DNA from: Adineta steineri | Taxonomy: Eukaryota; Rotifera; Eurotatoria; Adinetida; Adinetidae | Length of the DNA: 64,000 nt | NCBI GenBank assembly: GCA_905250115.1 | Contig: CAJNOI010000027.1 | Span: 62,001-126,000 of the forward strand | Direction of reading: 5' to 3' | In this document: positions 51,353 to 63,879 of the stretch, in pieces | How the letters are laid out: each line of letters begins with the position of its first letter | Numbering within the stretch: the stretch's first letter is position 1 | The notes under the pieces: model-generated | Seen by the model: only the letters and a program-made list of their open reading frames with translations | What the model was told of the DNA's origin: nothing | The model's database searches: none | Program-made: the position numbers and the translations under genes

Positions 51353-51798
51353 ATGGTTTCGCCTTTTTCAGTATTATCCATATTTCTGTTCATTACTTTT
51401 ATAGTTCACGTTGATTCTGTTTGTGTACAAGGGCAAGTACTAACTCAAGTTACAAGTAAAAGATTATATTTTATTAATAATATTTAAAAAAAATATGAAC
51501 TTTAGAATATGGTACCGTTGATACACAATGTATATTAAACAATATTAAAGTATTACCAGGCTCTTCATTTAAATTAGCCTATCCTGATTGTTTGGAATGT
51601 CGATGTACCGCTAAATCAATGGCTTGTTGTGGATTTGGTTATGCTGCAGGTGTAGCGGCACCACCACCAGGATGTGTAGCTCATAATGATGCATGTAAAT
51701 TAATTTTTGTCAAAGCAAATAATGCGACAGAAGTTTGTAAACCTAACAAAAGTCCTTCTACAAACAGAAAGAAATCATCAAAATCTTCTCAAACATAA
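51353..51798 (+). CDS. MSMB: Beta-microseminoprotein-like secreted protein
   Basis: Exons 51353-51455 and 51506-51798; 131 aa. Signal peptide (FSVLSIFLFITFIVHVDS), then a Cys-rich domain with the family hallmark CLECRCTAKSMACC, a spacer ending PPPGC, and the closing CKLIFVKANNATEVC. The Cys-x-x-Cys-x-Cys...Cys-Cys spacing and the C(K/R)xIF...C ending are those of beta-microseminoprotein (PSP94). A basic Ser/Lys-rich tail (SPSTNRKKSSKSSQT) is added. Vertebrate members are abundant secreted proteins of mucosal fluids; a function in this animal is unknown. The phase-1 intron after the signal-peptide region is as in many small secreted proteins. Confidence 0.82.
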
Positions 51799-53008
51799 AC
51801 TCGATTGGATAAAATTAAAAAAAAACCTGCTTAATATTATCACTTTTTTTGCACTAGAGATTTATATTGTAGTTATTTATTTGCTAATAGAAATTTTTAC
51901 AATGTATTTTTATTTATTTATTCATACATAAAAAGAAATATACGTATAGAAACTGTATGTTATATAAAGTAAATTTCATAACGATATACAATTTATCTGA
52001 TCTCGATTTTTCGAGTTCAGTATGTATTATTTTTTTTTCAAAAATAAACGTTAAAACTATCTTCTTTGTGCAAATCAAATATTTTGTACTAATATTCATA
52101 TCTGATGAATATATACAACGAATATAGAATTTGTAGTTCGATTCAGATAAATAGTGAACAATTCTATAGTAATTAATCATGATCTTTACATAATATTTGA
52201 AGCGATTAATTTCATTATTAAGCTAATATCTATTAAATTAGAAAAATAACTCTTTCGATGAGAAGTATTGATTCAACAATTGAAAACATTTTATTCGTAT
52301 CTTTTAAGAATTCTAAATGAGTATAAGATATTTTTATTAAGGTATCATAAAATTTTATACTAATTCTACGTAGTATATATTACTGCATACATTCTATAGA
52401 TAAAACTTATCAATTGCTAGACATGCATTTTATTATTGTAGTTCGGTAAGAACAAAATATATTTGATGAATGTTAAATAATTCAGAAAAAAAAAGAATCT
52501 GAGGGTTTCATATAATTTTTAATCATCAATTGATAAAATATTAATTAAATCTTTTCATTTGAGATTCGAACGTAAAAAATTATATAGACAAGGTTTTATT
52601 GAAAAAATGATAAAATATTTCGCAAATGTTACTGAAAATAAATTGTTTAAGATTTCTTTAAGCTTTTTGTTCTTAAATTATAAATATATAAAATAGGAAA
52701 AAAGTAAATATTGTATAATGGTAAAAAAAATATGTTCGATAAGTGTAGTTACTAATACGAATATTGTTGCTACTTATAAAGTATAAACCGTTGTTACAAC
52801 AAGTTAGAGATAACTCTTTTACAATTGATTTAAAGTTTTATATGATCTATGCTGTCGTTAATTCTAAGTGGATGATCAAAAATATCTTTTATGAATTTAT
52901 TAACTGTAAATACTGTAGAAAAAAAAGGGCTGGATGTATATATATATGTAATCATTTATTTGCAATCACGGTTAAAACATTTTATTTAGTTTGTATCCAT
53001 CATAGTGT
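51799..53008. other. Intergenic, no gene seen
   Basis: About 1.2 kb AT-rich DNA. A frame at 52764-53012 (+) runs to the next gene's start but lacks support. Confidence 0.55.
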
Positions 53009-55683
53009 ATGATGATCGTTCAAGGTTTAGTTTTACTATTGCTGTTGTCAATAGTACCTAGTAATAGTCTTATATGTTATGAATGTGGATGTGATCAGGA
53101 TGATACAACAACATGTAATTGTGATACTACAAGTGATATAACTGATAATGATTATTGTGTTATCCTGGAACAAAGATATGTTAGTACAACATATGTTCAA
53201 TTAAGTCGAATCCCTCGCAATTCAAGTTGGGTTTATATTGAAGATCCTTATTATGTTCTTACACAAGAATCTATTAGATATAATCTAACAACTAGACAAT
53301 GGTATTTATGGACAAGTAGTGTTGTATTTGGATGTGATTGGGATCTTTGTAATTCTCCCAGTCTTATCAATTCATTGCCTAATTCATTCAAGTATAATAT
53401 TAATTCAACTTGGCTAAATTCAAATATTTATGGTACTGGTTCTGTTACTTCTTGTCATCATTGTGATACAGAAGTATGTGGTGATATAACAAATCCGAGT
53501 GATTTTAGTACATGTCAAATGGTAACTTGTAACACTAATGTAACATCGGTAATATCAGCTAAAAACTATTAAAACTATTTCTTGATCATTTTTTCAAACT
53601 TTTTTTTTTTTTAGTGTTTAGCCTATGATTTATGGAATAATGTTGCTACGGGTGAACAATGTTATCAATCACAATGTGCACCAGAATATTTGAATGGAGC
53701 AAATGGTGAAATTTATGGCGGTAAATACAGAATTGATCTTGAAGCAGTTGTTTATTTAGCAAAAGATCGTTCAAAATATGATATTTGGGAAATGGATGTA
53801 TATTGTGCAGTTAATAATTGTACTCGACCAACTATTTTTCAAGAAGTATCACAACAACTTAAACTTGAAATTGGTGATTTATCGGCATTTCCACCTATTC
53901 GACCATTACCAATATCAAATCCTTTGAGATGCTACAGCTGTGATTGTTTTGATCAGCCAACATGTCCATGTTCATCAACCGTCGTAAGTTCACTTGATTA
54001 TACTTATTGTGTTATTGTACGTGAAAATTTTGGTCAACAAGCTTATATTTATGCAGATTATCTTGAACTTGATGCAACACTTATGTATATTGAAGAATTT
54101 CCATATGCACTTGTTGAAGAATCAATTGATTATAATGAAAAAACTGGTCTATGGTTTACTACAACAAATTTTGTTGTTTATGGATGTAATTGGAATTATT
54201 GTAACAAACCAGAATATATACCACTTTTACCAAATAGTTATCAAATGCGTCTTCCTGAAGCATGGTTAAATTCAAGTATTCTAGGTAATGGACAACCAAT
54301 TAGTAATTGCCATCAATGTCCAGAACAAGCTCATTGTGGTACAACTGATTTTCTTGAGGAAAATACATGCCCAATTCAATCATGTAATACTACTTGTCTT
54401 GTTTTGGATACTTATGAAGATCCAGCATATGATTATTTATGTTATCAATCTTTTTGTCTTCCACCCGATACACAAGATTATCAATTAGATCGACATAAAG
54501 TAGAAATTGAAGGTATTGTTTATGCCAGTCAACAAAATGTTGTTCACTTATGGGAAATAGATATTTATTGTCGAGCTAATGACTGTTCACGTGCTGGTAT
54601 ATTTAAAGACCTTCGTGCAAACTTACGTGTAGAACCAGGTACTCTTGGTGCTTTATTTACTGAAACACATGATCCAAATATTCCACAACGTCGATGTTAT
54701 GATTGCTATTGTCATAATCAACCTGGTTGTATTTGTGAAAGAACAACAATTATGGCCGCAAATCAAACTTATTGTATGATTATGCGTGAAAGCTATGGTC
54801 AAGATGTTTGGACTTCTTTAGGACATATTAGTCAAGATTCAACCCGTGTGCATATCCAAGACTTTCCTTATTTACTTGTTGAAGAATCAATTTTATATGA
54901 TGAACAAATAAACCGATGGAATACAATAACAAATTTTGTTGTTTATGGATGTAATTATGATTTATGTAATCATCCAAGTCTTGTACCATCCATGCCAACT
55001 AGCTTTCAAATGCGTCTTTCAGAAGATTGGTTAAATATAAATGTTAAAGGTAATGGACAACCAGTTCGTAATTGTCATGAATGTCCCGATGGACCCCAAT
55101 GTGGTCACAGTGATTATCTCGATACAAGTCATTGTCCTATTAAGGAATGTAATACAACATGTCTTGTCTTTGATACATTTGATAAACCAAATGATGATTT
55201 ACAATGTTATCAATCATTTTGTGCTCCAGCTGATTCCGATGATTTTCATATTGATACACATCGAGTGGAAATTGAAGGTTTACTATATCTTAATAAAAAA
55301 CCATATACTTTTGAATTATGGGAAGTTGATATTTATTGTCGCGCTGATGATTGTTCTCGACCAGAAATATTCACTGAAGTAAGTTAATGAATGATAATAA
55401 AATTAAAAAAATGATCTAAAATTATTAAATATTTTAGCTTAAGAATAACCTCACTTACGAATACGGTGATTTAAGTCCTTTTGAACCGCAAACATCAACA
55501 AGTTCGCAGTCCACAAATAATCCACCAACAACCACATCGTCTACAAATAATCCACCGACGACCGCATCGTCTACAAATAATCCACCAACTACATCAACTA
55601 CACCATCAAAGGCATCACTCTTATCAGGTGCCAGTTCATTCATAGCATTAGTAATAACAATTTTTCTAATGAATTTTCATTGA
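53009..55683 (+). CDS. Modular Cys-rich surface protein, 3 modules (paralog A), probably GPI-anchored
   Basis: Exons 53009-53548, 53615-55378, 55438-55683; 849 aa. Signal peptide (VLLLLLSIVPSNS), then three ~255-residue modules whose first Cys codons are at 53075, 53930 and 54695. Each module begins CYxCxC...CxC, continues with a YC(V/M)I strand, a VEESI(L/D)Y segment and GCNxxxCN (the end pattern of Ly6/uPAR-type three-finger domains). Its second half has WLN, GNGQP, CHxCP, CPIxxCNTTC, CYQSxC and ELWEVDIYCRADDCSRPEIF. After module 3 comes a Thr/Ser/Asn/Pro stalk with three copies of SSTNNPPTT-like units. The hydrophobic end (SFIALVITIFLMNFH), preceded by small residues, suggests a GPI-attachment signal. 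No cytoplasmic tail. Close paralog of 57522-62650. Function unknown; secreted or surface-bound. Confidence 0.88.
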
Positions 55684-57521
55684 TTAACATTATTTTCATA
55701 ACGTTTTATAACATAAACTATCGATGTAGAATGAATATGAAACTTTAATCTATATGATTTCTGCTACTGATAGTACTATTTTTTTTTCTTTTTCAATAAA
55801 TCTTCTATACACTTAATTATCTTTTATTATTATATGTCTTATTATTCATTCAAAAGAAAATCAATAACATATCAATGAAGAAATCAAACAAAATACAAGA
55901 GAACTGTCTTACATCTCATTCTTTATATCGATTTTATATAAAGTAACAATTGAATTAATTATTTTACAAGAAAATAACATATAATCAGATGCATGCAATT
56001 TTTTTATAAACTAATATCTTTCTTTCAAAGTATTTTCTTATTGGCTATTTAGTTATATCTGTCAGTGTGCTATTGGCATATGAATAAATCTTTGGAAACT
56101 TATTAATAATTGATATATTTTATTCGAGAGATAATATCATTGAAGATGATAGCTTACGAAACTTTAAAAAATTTAATTTTCAATGATGATGATGATAAAA
56201 ATATTAAAAAAAAATAGTCATATTAGAAAATAAAACATCGATTTGTCAATGCCGTTTTTCATTTTAGATTTTTCTTGCTTTTGATTTATGATGATCATTA
56301 GTAAAAGAGATAATATCACTATTATGAACACACAATTTCGAGACAGATTTCTTATGATTATAATCAGATCTTACAAAATCTAGTCGTTTTGAGCATTAGA
56401 TTCATTCACTTGGATAAATACGTTAAGTTATATTATATTTCAAGAGTATTGTTTCATATGAAGAAACTAACAAGTTATTATTCGCTACAATTTTAAAATA
56501 TATTTAATAAAAAAAATTAATCTATACGTATTTCATCTTTTAAGTATATTTGAGATTATATTAAACTTGGCTGAACAATTTAGAATACAAATTATTCATA
56601 CCGGATGGTATTTGATACAATTTTCCTTTTCATTAAATCATATTTCTTACAAATTCCAGTATAATCTAAGTAAATAATACGAATGCGTATTTTCTATTTA
56701 TCTAAAGTTTGTAGAGATTACTCATCGGTGTATAAAACTTCTTTTTTTTTAAGTTACATAAGAAACTGATATAATTATAGAATGAATTTAACTTTAAGAA
56801 TAATCAATACTATTACACAACATTATCTTCTATTCAAGAAGATTTTTTTCAAATTGTGTTAGTATTTTAATCACATAGTTTATACAAACAAAAAAAAATG
56901 TTCGTAGATCTGTAATATTTTATTTAACGAATATATATTATCATCATATTATTTTTTAGTATCTTTCTAATAAATATCAAACGAGAGATATTACTTAAAA
57001 TATTTTAAATAATTGAAATTTATACCCTATTTTAGTCATAAAATGTCCTTCAAATCTTCCGATGTCATGTTTTTCGATTCTTGCCATATAAATTGTTTCT
57101 TCAATGATAAGAGCAAGAGAGAGATTCATATTGGTTAACTGAAATTATATTAGAAGCTTTTTCGTATATTTATGACATATGTACATATCTGTAAAACATC
57201 GTATTTCAATAGCCATTTATGTACCTGAAGCAAAAATGATCCGTTGTCGATTATATGATACAAATATTTATTTCAATAAAACATTGATAATATAAATCTT
57301 TTAGTATTGCTACTTTCATAAGATCTTTCTTATCGATTCGGAAGTATTATATGGTCTTTTTATTGTTGATTATGATTAAGCTAAAAGAAATATTTTTATG
57401 AGCTATGTATTATAAAAAATGCGTAGTAAGAAAATAAAACATCTATATAACCATCTATTATCAATACATTTTGCTTTCATTTTAAATCATACAACATTCT
57501 GTTGTTTTGTAGCGCTTAACA
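55684..57521. other. Intergenic between the two modular genes
   Basis: About 1.8 kb AT-rich DNA between paralogs A and B, both on the plus strand. No gene seen. A splice-acceptor-like pyrimidine tract with AG at 57511-57512 lies 9 nt before the start codon of paralog B. Confidence 0.6.
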
Positions 57522-60500
57522 ATGGTGGCAAATCATTGGATATTTCTTCTACTAGTACTATGGGCAGTGCCAAGTACTAGTCTTGTTTGTCAAGAATGTT
57601 TCTGTTCGTTGGCTAATATAGGTGCATGTGATTGTTCTCCTACGGTTACTGCTCCAGATGGTTCTCACTGTCTCGTCATCGAAGATTTACATCCAGAAAA
57701 TCCATACGTACAATTAGCATATGCTGAAACTAATTCATCGTATGTACGAATAAAAGATACTTATTATATTATTGTGGATGAATCAATTTATTTAAACGAA
57801 ACAACAGAAACATGGAATATAAAAACAAAACGTGTTGTACATGGATGCGATTGGGATAATTGTAATCAATTTTCTTTATATCAAGCTTTACCTGATACAT
57901 TTAAATTAACTATAAGTAATGCATGGCTAAATGAAAATATTTATGGCAATGGATCAATTACTGAATGTAATACTTGCTCAAATCAGACTTGTGGAATCAA
58001 CATTGAGCATAATTTATGTCCAATTACTACTTGTGAAAATTCGACAAGAGTGAGTATAAACATATTTAACAAATTATTATTCAAAATAATCTATTTTTTT
58101 TAGTGTTCAATGTATAATTTATGGCATGATGTTGATACAGGTGAATCATGTTATGAATCACGATGTGCATTGCCAGAATTTTCAGATGAATATAATGAAG
58201 ATAATGAGAAATATCAAGTTCAAATAGAAGCTATTGTTTATTTAGCACAAGATCGTTCAAAATTCGATATCTGGCAATTGGATATTAATTGTGCTGTAGA
58301 GAATTGCACACGTCCAAATATTTTTCTCGAAATAAAGGACCAAATTTCGGGTAACGTCAGTGTTCAACCCATTTTCCCAGCAATTCGTCCTACCACAACA
58401 GTACCACCTGTAACAACGCCAACACCTCCACCAGCTCATCCAATTAGATGTTATAAATGTGAATGTTCTAGTTCAACATGCCCATGCTTAAGTACTGAAA
58501 CAAGTTCAGCAGACACTACTTATTGTACAATTAAGCGTTATGATATTGGACAATCTGTATCTGTCGAATATGGACATGTTGATATGGATTCGACTCTTGT
58601 TGAGATTATTGAATTTCCATATGTATTAGTTGAAGAATCAATTATGTATGATGAAGCAACAGGACGATGGAACACTCACCCTAATGCTGTTATTTATGGA
58701 TGTAATTGGGATTTGTGTAATAGTCCGAATATTCTTGCTTATATGCCAAATAGTTTTCAAATGCGTCTTCCAGAAGATTGGTTAAATACAACTGTTAAAG
58801 GTTCTGGACAACCAGTTCGTGATTGTCATCAATGTCCAGATGCACCTCAATGTGGTCACGGCGAATTTCTTGATGCAAGTCGATGTCCTATTCAAGCATG
58901 TAATACAACATGTCTTGTTTCTGATAAATATAATAGACCAGATGATGATTTACAATGTTATCAATCATTTTGTGCTCCACCTGCATCGGATGATCTTCTT
59001 CCTATTGATACACATCGTATAGAAATCGAAGGTGTTATTTATTACAGTCGTCCAAAAGATGTTGAAATATGGGAAATTGATGTATTTTGTCGTGCTGATA
59101 ATTGTTCAGATCCCCAACTATTTAATGAACTTCGAAAAAATCTTGTTTTAGTACCAGGTGATTTAGCACTTATATTTAATCAAACACGTGAAGAACGACC
59201 ACTTCGATGCTTTGATTGTACTTGTGTAGATGAACAAGATTGTACTTGTGATACAATATCCATAGAAAATTCACGAACAACTTATTGTACAATTTCACGT
59301 AATTATGATGGTGAACATGTATATGTATATTTTCAACATATGCCAATTACTACACCTATTTCAGATGTACGTGAAATTCCATATGTTCTTGCTGAAGAAT
59401 CAATTTTATACAATGATACAACAAATAAATGGTATACAAGAACAAACGAAATTACATACGGATGTGACTGGGATTATTGTAACAAACCATCTCTACTTTC
59501 ATTTTTACCAACAAGTGTACAAATGACACTTCCAGACGCATGGTTAACTTCAAACATAATAGGTATTGAAGGGGAACCACTTAATTGTCATGAATGTACT
59601 GATAATTCGATATGCTCTACAAATGGTAGTATTAATATTAGTTCGTGTCCGGTACAAGCCTGCAATACAACCTGCTTTGTTTCTAGTGTATATCACAATC
59701 CAGCAATTAATCAACAATGTTACCTATCATATTGTGTTCCAGAAAATAATAATACAGAATTGGGCTATGACAAATACCGTGTAGAACTTCAAGGTATCAT
59801 ATATCCTAGTCAACCTACAACTGTTGAGTTATGGGAAGTATATGCTTATTGTGGAACTGATAGTTGTTCACGTCCAGAAATTTTCGAAGATATTAAACAA
59901 CAACTTAATACGACAACAAATAATCTTCCATCTTTGTTCGATAATACTGGTGTAGGCGAGCCAGGTAAACTTCATTGTTATCAGTGCGCTTGTCATGATG
60001 ATCCTGTTTGTGCATGTAATAAAACCTTAGCATTACCTGATAATATGACTTACTGTACTATTATTCGTCTCTACGATGGACAAAATAGTTTAATCGAATT
60101 AGAACATGTTGATATAAATTCGACTTATGTGCATATTCAAGAATTTCCTTTTATGCTTGTTGATGAATCGATTACATTTAATGAAGCTACTAGTACATGG
60201 AATACTTTACCATATTTAATTGTTTATGGATGTAATACAGATTTTTGTAATGATCCTCGTCTTGTACCATCTCTTCCAGTTAACTTTCGAATGCGTCTTC
60301 CAGAAGATTGGTTAAATACAAATGTTAAAGGTACTGGACAACCAGTTCGTGATTGTCATGAATGTCCTGAAGCAGCTCAATGTGGTCACACTGATTTTCT
60401 TGATGCAAGTCGATGTCCTATTCGAGCATGTAATACAACATGTCTTGTTTCTGATAAATTTGATAAACCAAATGATGATTTACAATGTTATCAATCTTAT

Positions 60501-62650
60501 TGTATTGCACCAAGTGCTGATGAACCTATTAATACACATCGAGTGGAAATCGAAGGTATATTATATGGTAATCGTCCAAATGCTGAAATTGAACTGTGGG
60601 AAGTTGATCTTTATTGTCGAGCTGATGATTGTTCTCGACCAGAAATATTTAAAGAACTTGAAGACAAACTCACAGTAGAAACAGGTGATCTTTCACCATT
60701 CTTTAATATAACCACCGTAACAATATGCCCACCTGTTGAAGCACAACTAGCATGTTATGAATGTGCATGTTATGATGATCCTATCTGTGAATGTAATACA
60801 GTTAAAGTAGCTGGTGCTGATTCAACATATTGTACAATTATACGTGTAAACTATGAAAACCATTTTACCATTGATTTAGAACATATTGACCGAAATTCAA
60901 CTTTTGTTTATATACGTGACTTTCCTTTTATACTTGCAGAAGAATCAATACTTTATAATGAAACTACTACACAATGGCGGACTCAAAGTAATATTATAAT
61001 TTATGGATGTAATACAAATTTATGTAATCATCCAAGTCTTGTTAAATTAGTTCCAGATAGTTTCAAAATGACATTAAGTAATGAATGGTTGAATAAAAAT
61101 GTTTTAGGTTCTGGACTACCAGTCCGTGATTGTCATGAATGTCCAGATGCACCTCAATGTGGTCACGGTGATTTTCTTGATGCAAGTCGATGTCCTATTC
61201 ATGAATGTAATACCACGTGTGTTGTTTCTGATATATTTAATGATCCAGAAGATGATTTACAGTGTTATCAATCTTATTGCAATGCACCTTATATAGATAA
61301 TGATAATGAAGATCATCATCGTGTAGAATTAGAAGGTATTATTTATGGACATAAGCAAGATGCACTTGAATTATGGGAAGTTGATATCTATTGTCGTGCT
61401 GATGATTGTTCACGACCAGAAATATTCAAAGAACTTCGAGAAAATATAACAGTATCAACAAGTAATTTAACAGAACTTTTCAACGTTTCTATGAACGGAC
61501 TTGAACCTCAACGTATCTGTTATGATTGTTATTGTGATGATGAATCCGGTTGTGCATGCGACACATATACAGTGGGTGATGCTAAATCAACTTATTGTAT
61601 ACTTATGCGAGAGAACTATGGGGATTATTCTTTCATTACTTTAGGACATATTGATCGAAATTCAACACGTGTTTATATTCAAGAATTTCCATTTTTACTT
61701 GTTGAAGAATCAATTCTTTATGATGACAATAGAACGACATGGAATACAAGAACTAACCTTGTTCTTTATGGTTGTAATACAGATTTATGTAATCACCCGG
61801 GATATTTACCATATCTTCCTGCTAGTTTTCAAATGCGTCTTCCTGAAAGTTGGTTAAATACAAATGTTTTAGGTAATGGACAACCAATTGATGCTTGTCA
61901 TGAATGTCCAGAAGCACCTTCATGTGGTAACCTTGATTTTATTGATTCAAGTCGATGTCCTATTAAGGAATGTAATACTACGTGTGTTGTTTCGGATTTG
62001 TTCAATAAACCTAATGATGATGAGCAATGTTATCAATCATTTTGTGCTCCACCTGATTCAGAATTTTTTCAAATAGATCCTCATCGAGTTGAAATGGAAG
62101 GAATTTTATATTTATATCCAATGGGACGTCCAGTTGAATTATGGGAAATTGATATATTCTGCCGTGCTAATGATTGTTCACGACCAACAGTATTCGATGA
62201 AGTAAGTTTCTTAAAAAATAATGCTATTGTATAAAAATTCTTTTCGTTTTTTAGATTAGACAACAGTTTACTGTAACAATAGGTGATATCGGCATCTTTT
62301 ATACAAACTGTACACCAGTGATGCCTAGTACTACGACTACGACTACGACCACACAATCAACAACTAGAACATCTACCAGTTCAATTTCAACAACTTCTAG
62401 TACCACTCGATCGACTGGTACTACCACTTCATCAACTGGTACTACCACTAGACCAACTGGTAGCACCACTTCACCGACTGGTACTACCGCTTCATCGGCT
62501 GGTACCACTCGTTCATCAGCTGGTAGCACTGCTTCAACGACTTCAACAACAAGTCAACCAGCTACCACATCTTTTAGTACATCAGTCTATACAGGACATA
62601 GTATTCTTGTTTTAATTTTCTTTGCAATTTCTCTAATGAACCTATATTAA
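57522..62650 (+). CDS. Modular Cys-rich surface protein, 6 modules (paralog B), probably GPI-anchored
   Basis: Exons 57522-58049, 58104-62201 (4.1 kb, intronless), 62255-62650; 1673 aa. Signal peptide (WIFLLLVLWAVPSTS), then six modules whose first Cys codons are at 57588, 58449, 59208, 59976, 60753 and 61518, so internal modules are 253-259 residues. Module pattern as in paralog A: CYxCxC, YCTI, VEESI, GCNxDLCN, WLNTNVxGxGQP, CHECP, CPIxxCNTTC, CYQSxC, ELWEVDIYCRADDCSRPEIF. A Thr/Pro spacer lies between modules 1 and 2 (about 58390-58435). After module 6 a Ser/Thr/Gly stalk with a repeated STGTTT-like unit leads to a hydrophobic end (HSILVLIFFAISLMNLY), a likely GPI signal. Intron positions and phase (0) equal those of paralog A. 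Function unknown. Confidence 0.9.
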
Positions 62651-63879
62651 ACATTATATACAAATAGCATAACATATGTAATAAAAAAGAAAATTATTTT
62701 TCTTTTCTTTCTATAATTTCATGATACATTTTTCATATATAAAAATGTTGACAAAATATGTACTACGTTTTTTTTTGAATAATACAGAATAAATAATAAT
62801 TATCTAATTAAAAAAAACTCTATTTGAACTTGAAATATATATAATTAAATCTTTTTTATTTCTATAACGAAATATTCATCTAGATCCATGTAATACAGTA
62901 ACTTGAATATGTATTTACTTTATTTGTGGGAATGAAGTAGTATATCATATTGATAATCACTATCATTTATTGTATTTTTTATTTTGTTGTTGATGTTCTT
63001 TTCTCTAAATAGTTATTGTCCTTTTTGGTCGGATACTATATCTTTGACGATCTTTTTTTTATATGCCTATATTATTCGATTATTTGCCATCTGCACATAT
63101 AGTAATTCATAAAAACTTCATTTTACGATGATGTTAGAGATTTTTATTGTTTTACAAATGTATTTATTTGATTCTTCTTTCCTTTATAACTCTTAAAGAA
63201 ATTCAAGTTTGATTGTAAATTTTATCAATTACAAGATTTTTAGATGGTAATATATCGTATGAATAAATTGAAAAGTTTCTAGCAGATTTGGTATTTGTTT
63301 TTGATTAACACATGATTTTTCCTAGAAGGGTAATTATGAAAACATCAATATGTTGTTTTCATAGACATTTTAATTATATTTTTTTTACCAACAATCAGCA
63401 AATTTGTTTTTCTTTATTGTTATAAGCATATATAAAAGATCTTTTATCTAATTTTTTGTTTTGGTAAAAAGTTGAAGATTTATATATTTTTTTTTCAATA
63501 AAAAACGAACTGAGGAGATAGATACTTATTACTAACATAAATGATTGTTGTATAGCCCTTATACTAATATATATTCTCGAAGATTAACAATAGCAACAGC
63601 GAAGGAGTTATTTAAAAACACAAAAATATAAAATACACGCACGAGAATGAAAGAGGAAGTTATGATAATAATATTAATGTTGATGATGATCTTCATTTTG
63701 CTGTGCATTGTATTGAATAAAAAGGCATCTTTGTGTGTATAAAAGAAGGGATGATAATGATAAGGAATAAACATATATAGAAAGAAAAGGCCAGGCGAAA
63801 CAAGACAAGTGACAGACATATTTGATTTTTCTATTGTGTTTCTTATTTTTAATTTTCGAATAAAATTCTTCTAATATAT
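62651..63879. other. Intergenic, convergent 3' flanks
   Basis: About 1.2 kb AT-rich DNA after paralog B. The frame at 63559-63819 (-) is hydrophobic low complexity and unsupported. Confidence 0.5.

Noticed and set aside
53994-54488. Hydrophobic Ile/Leu-rich frames inside the modular Cys-rich genes (also 55041-55382, 58819-59022, 60322-60678, 61876-62076)
   Set aside because: They recur at the same place in each module because they are shifted frames of the repeated coding sequence.
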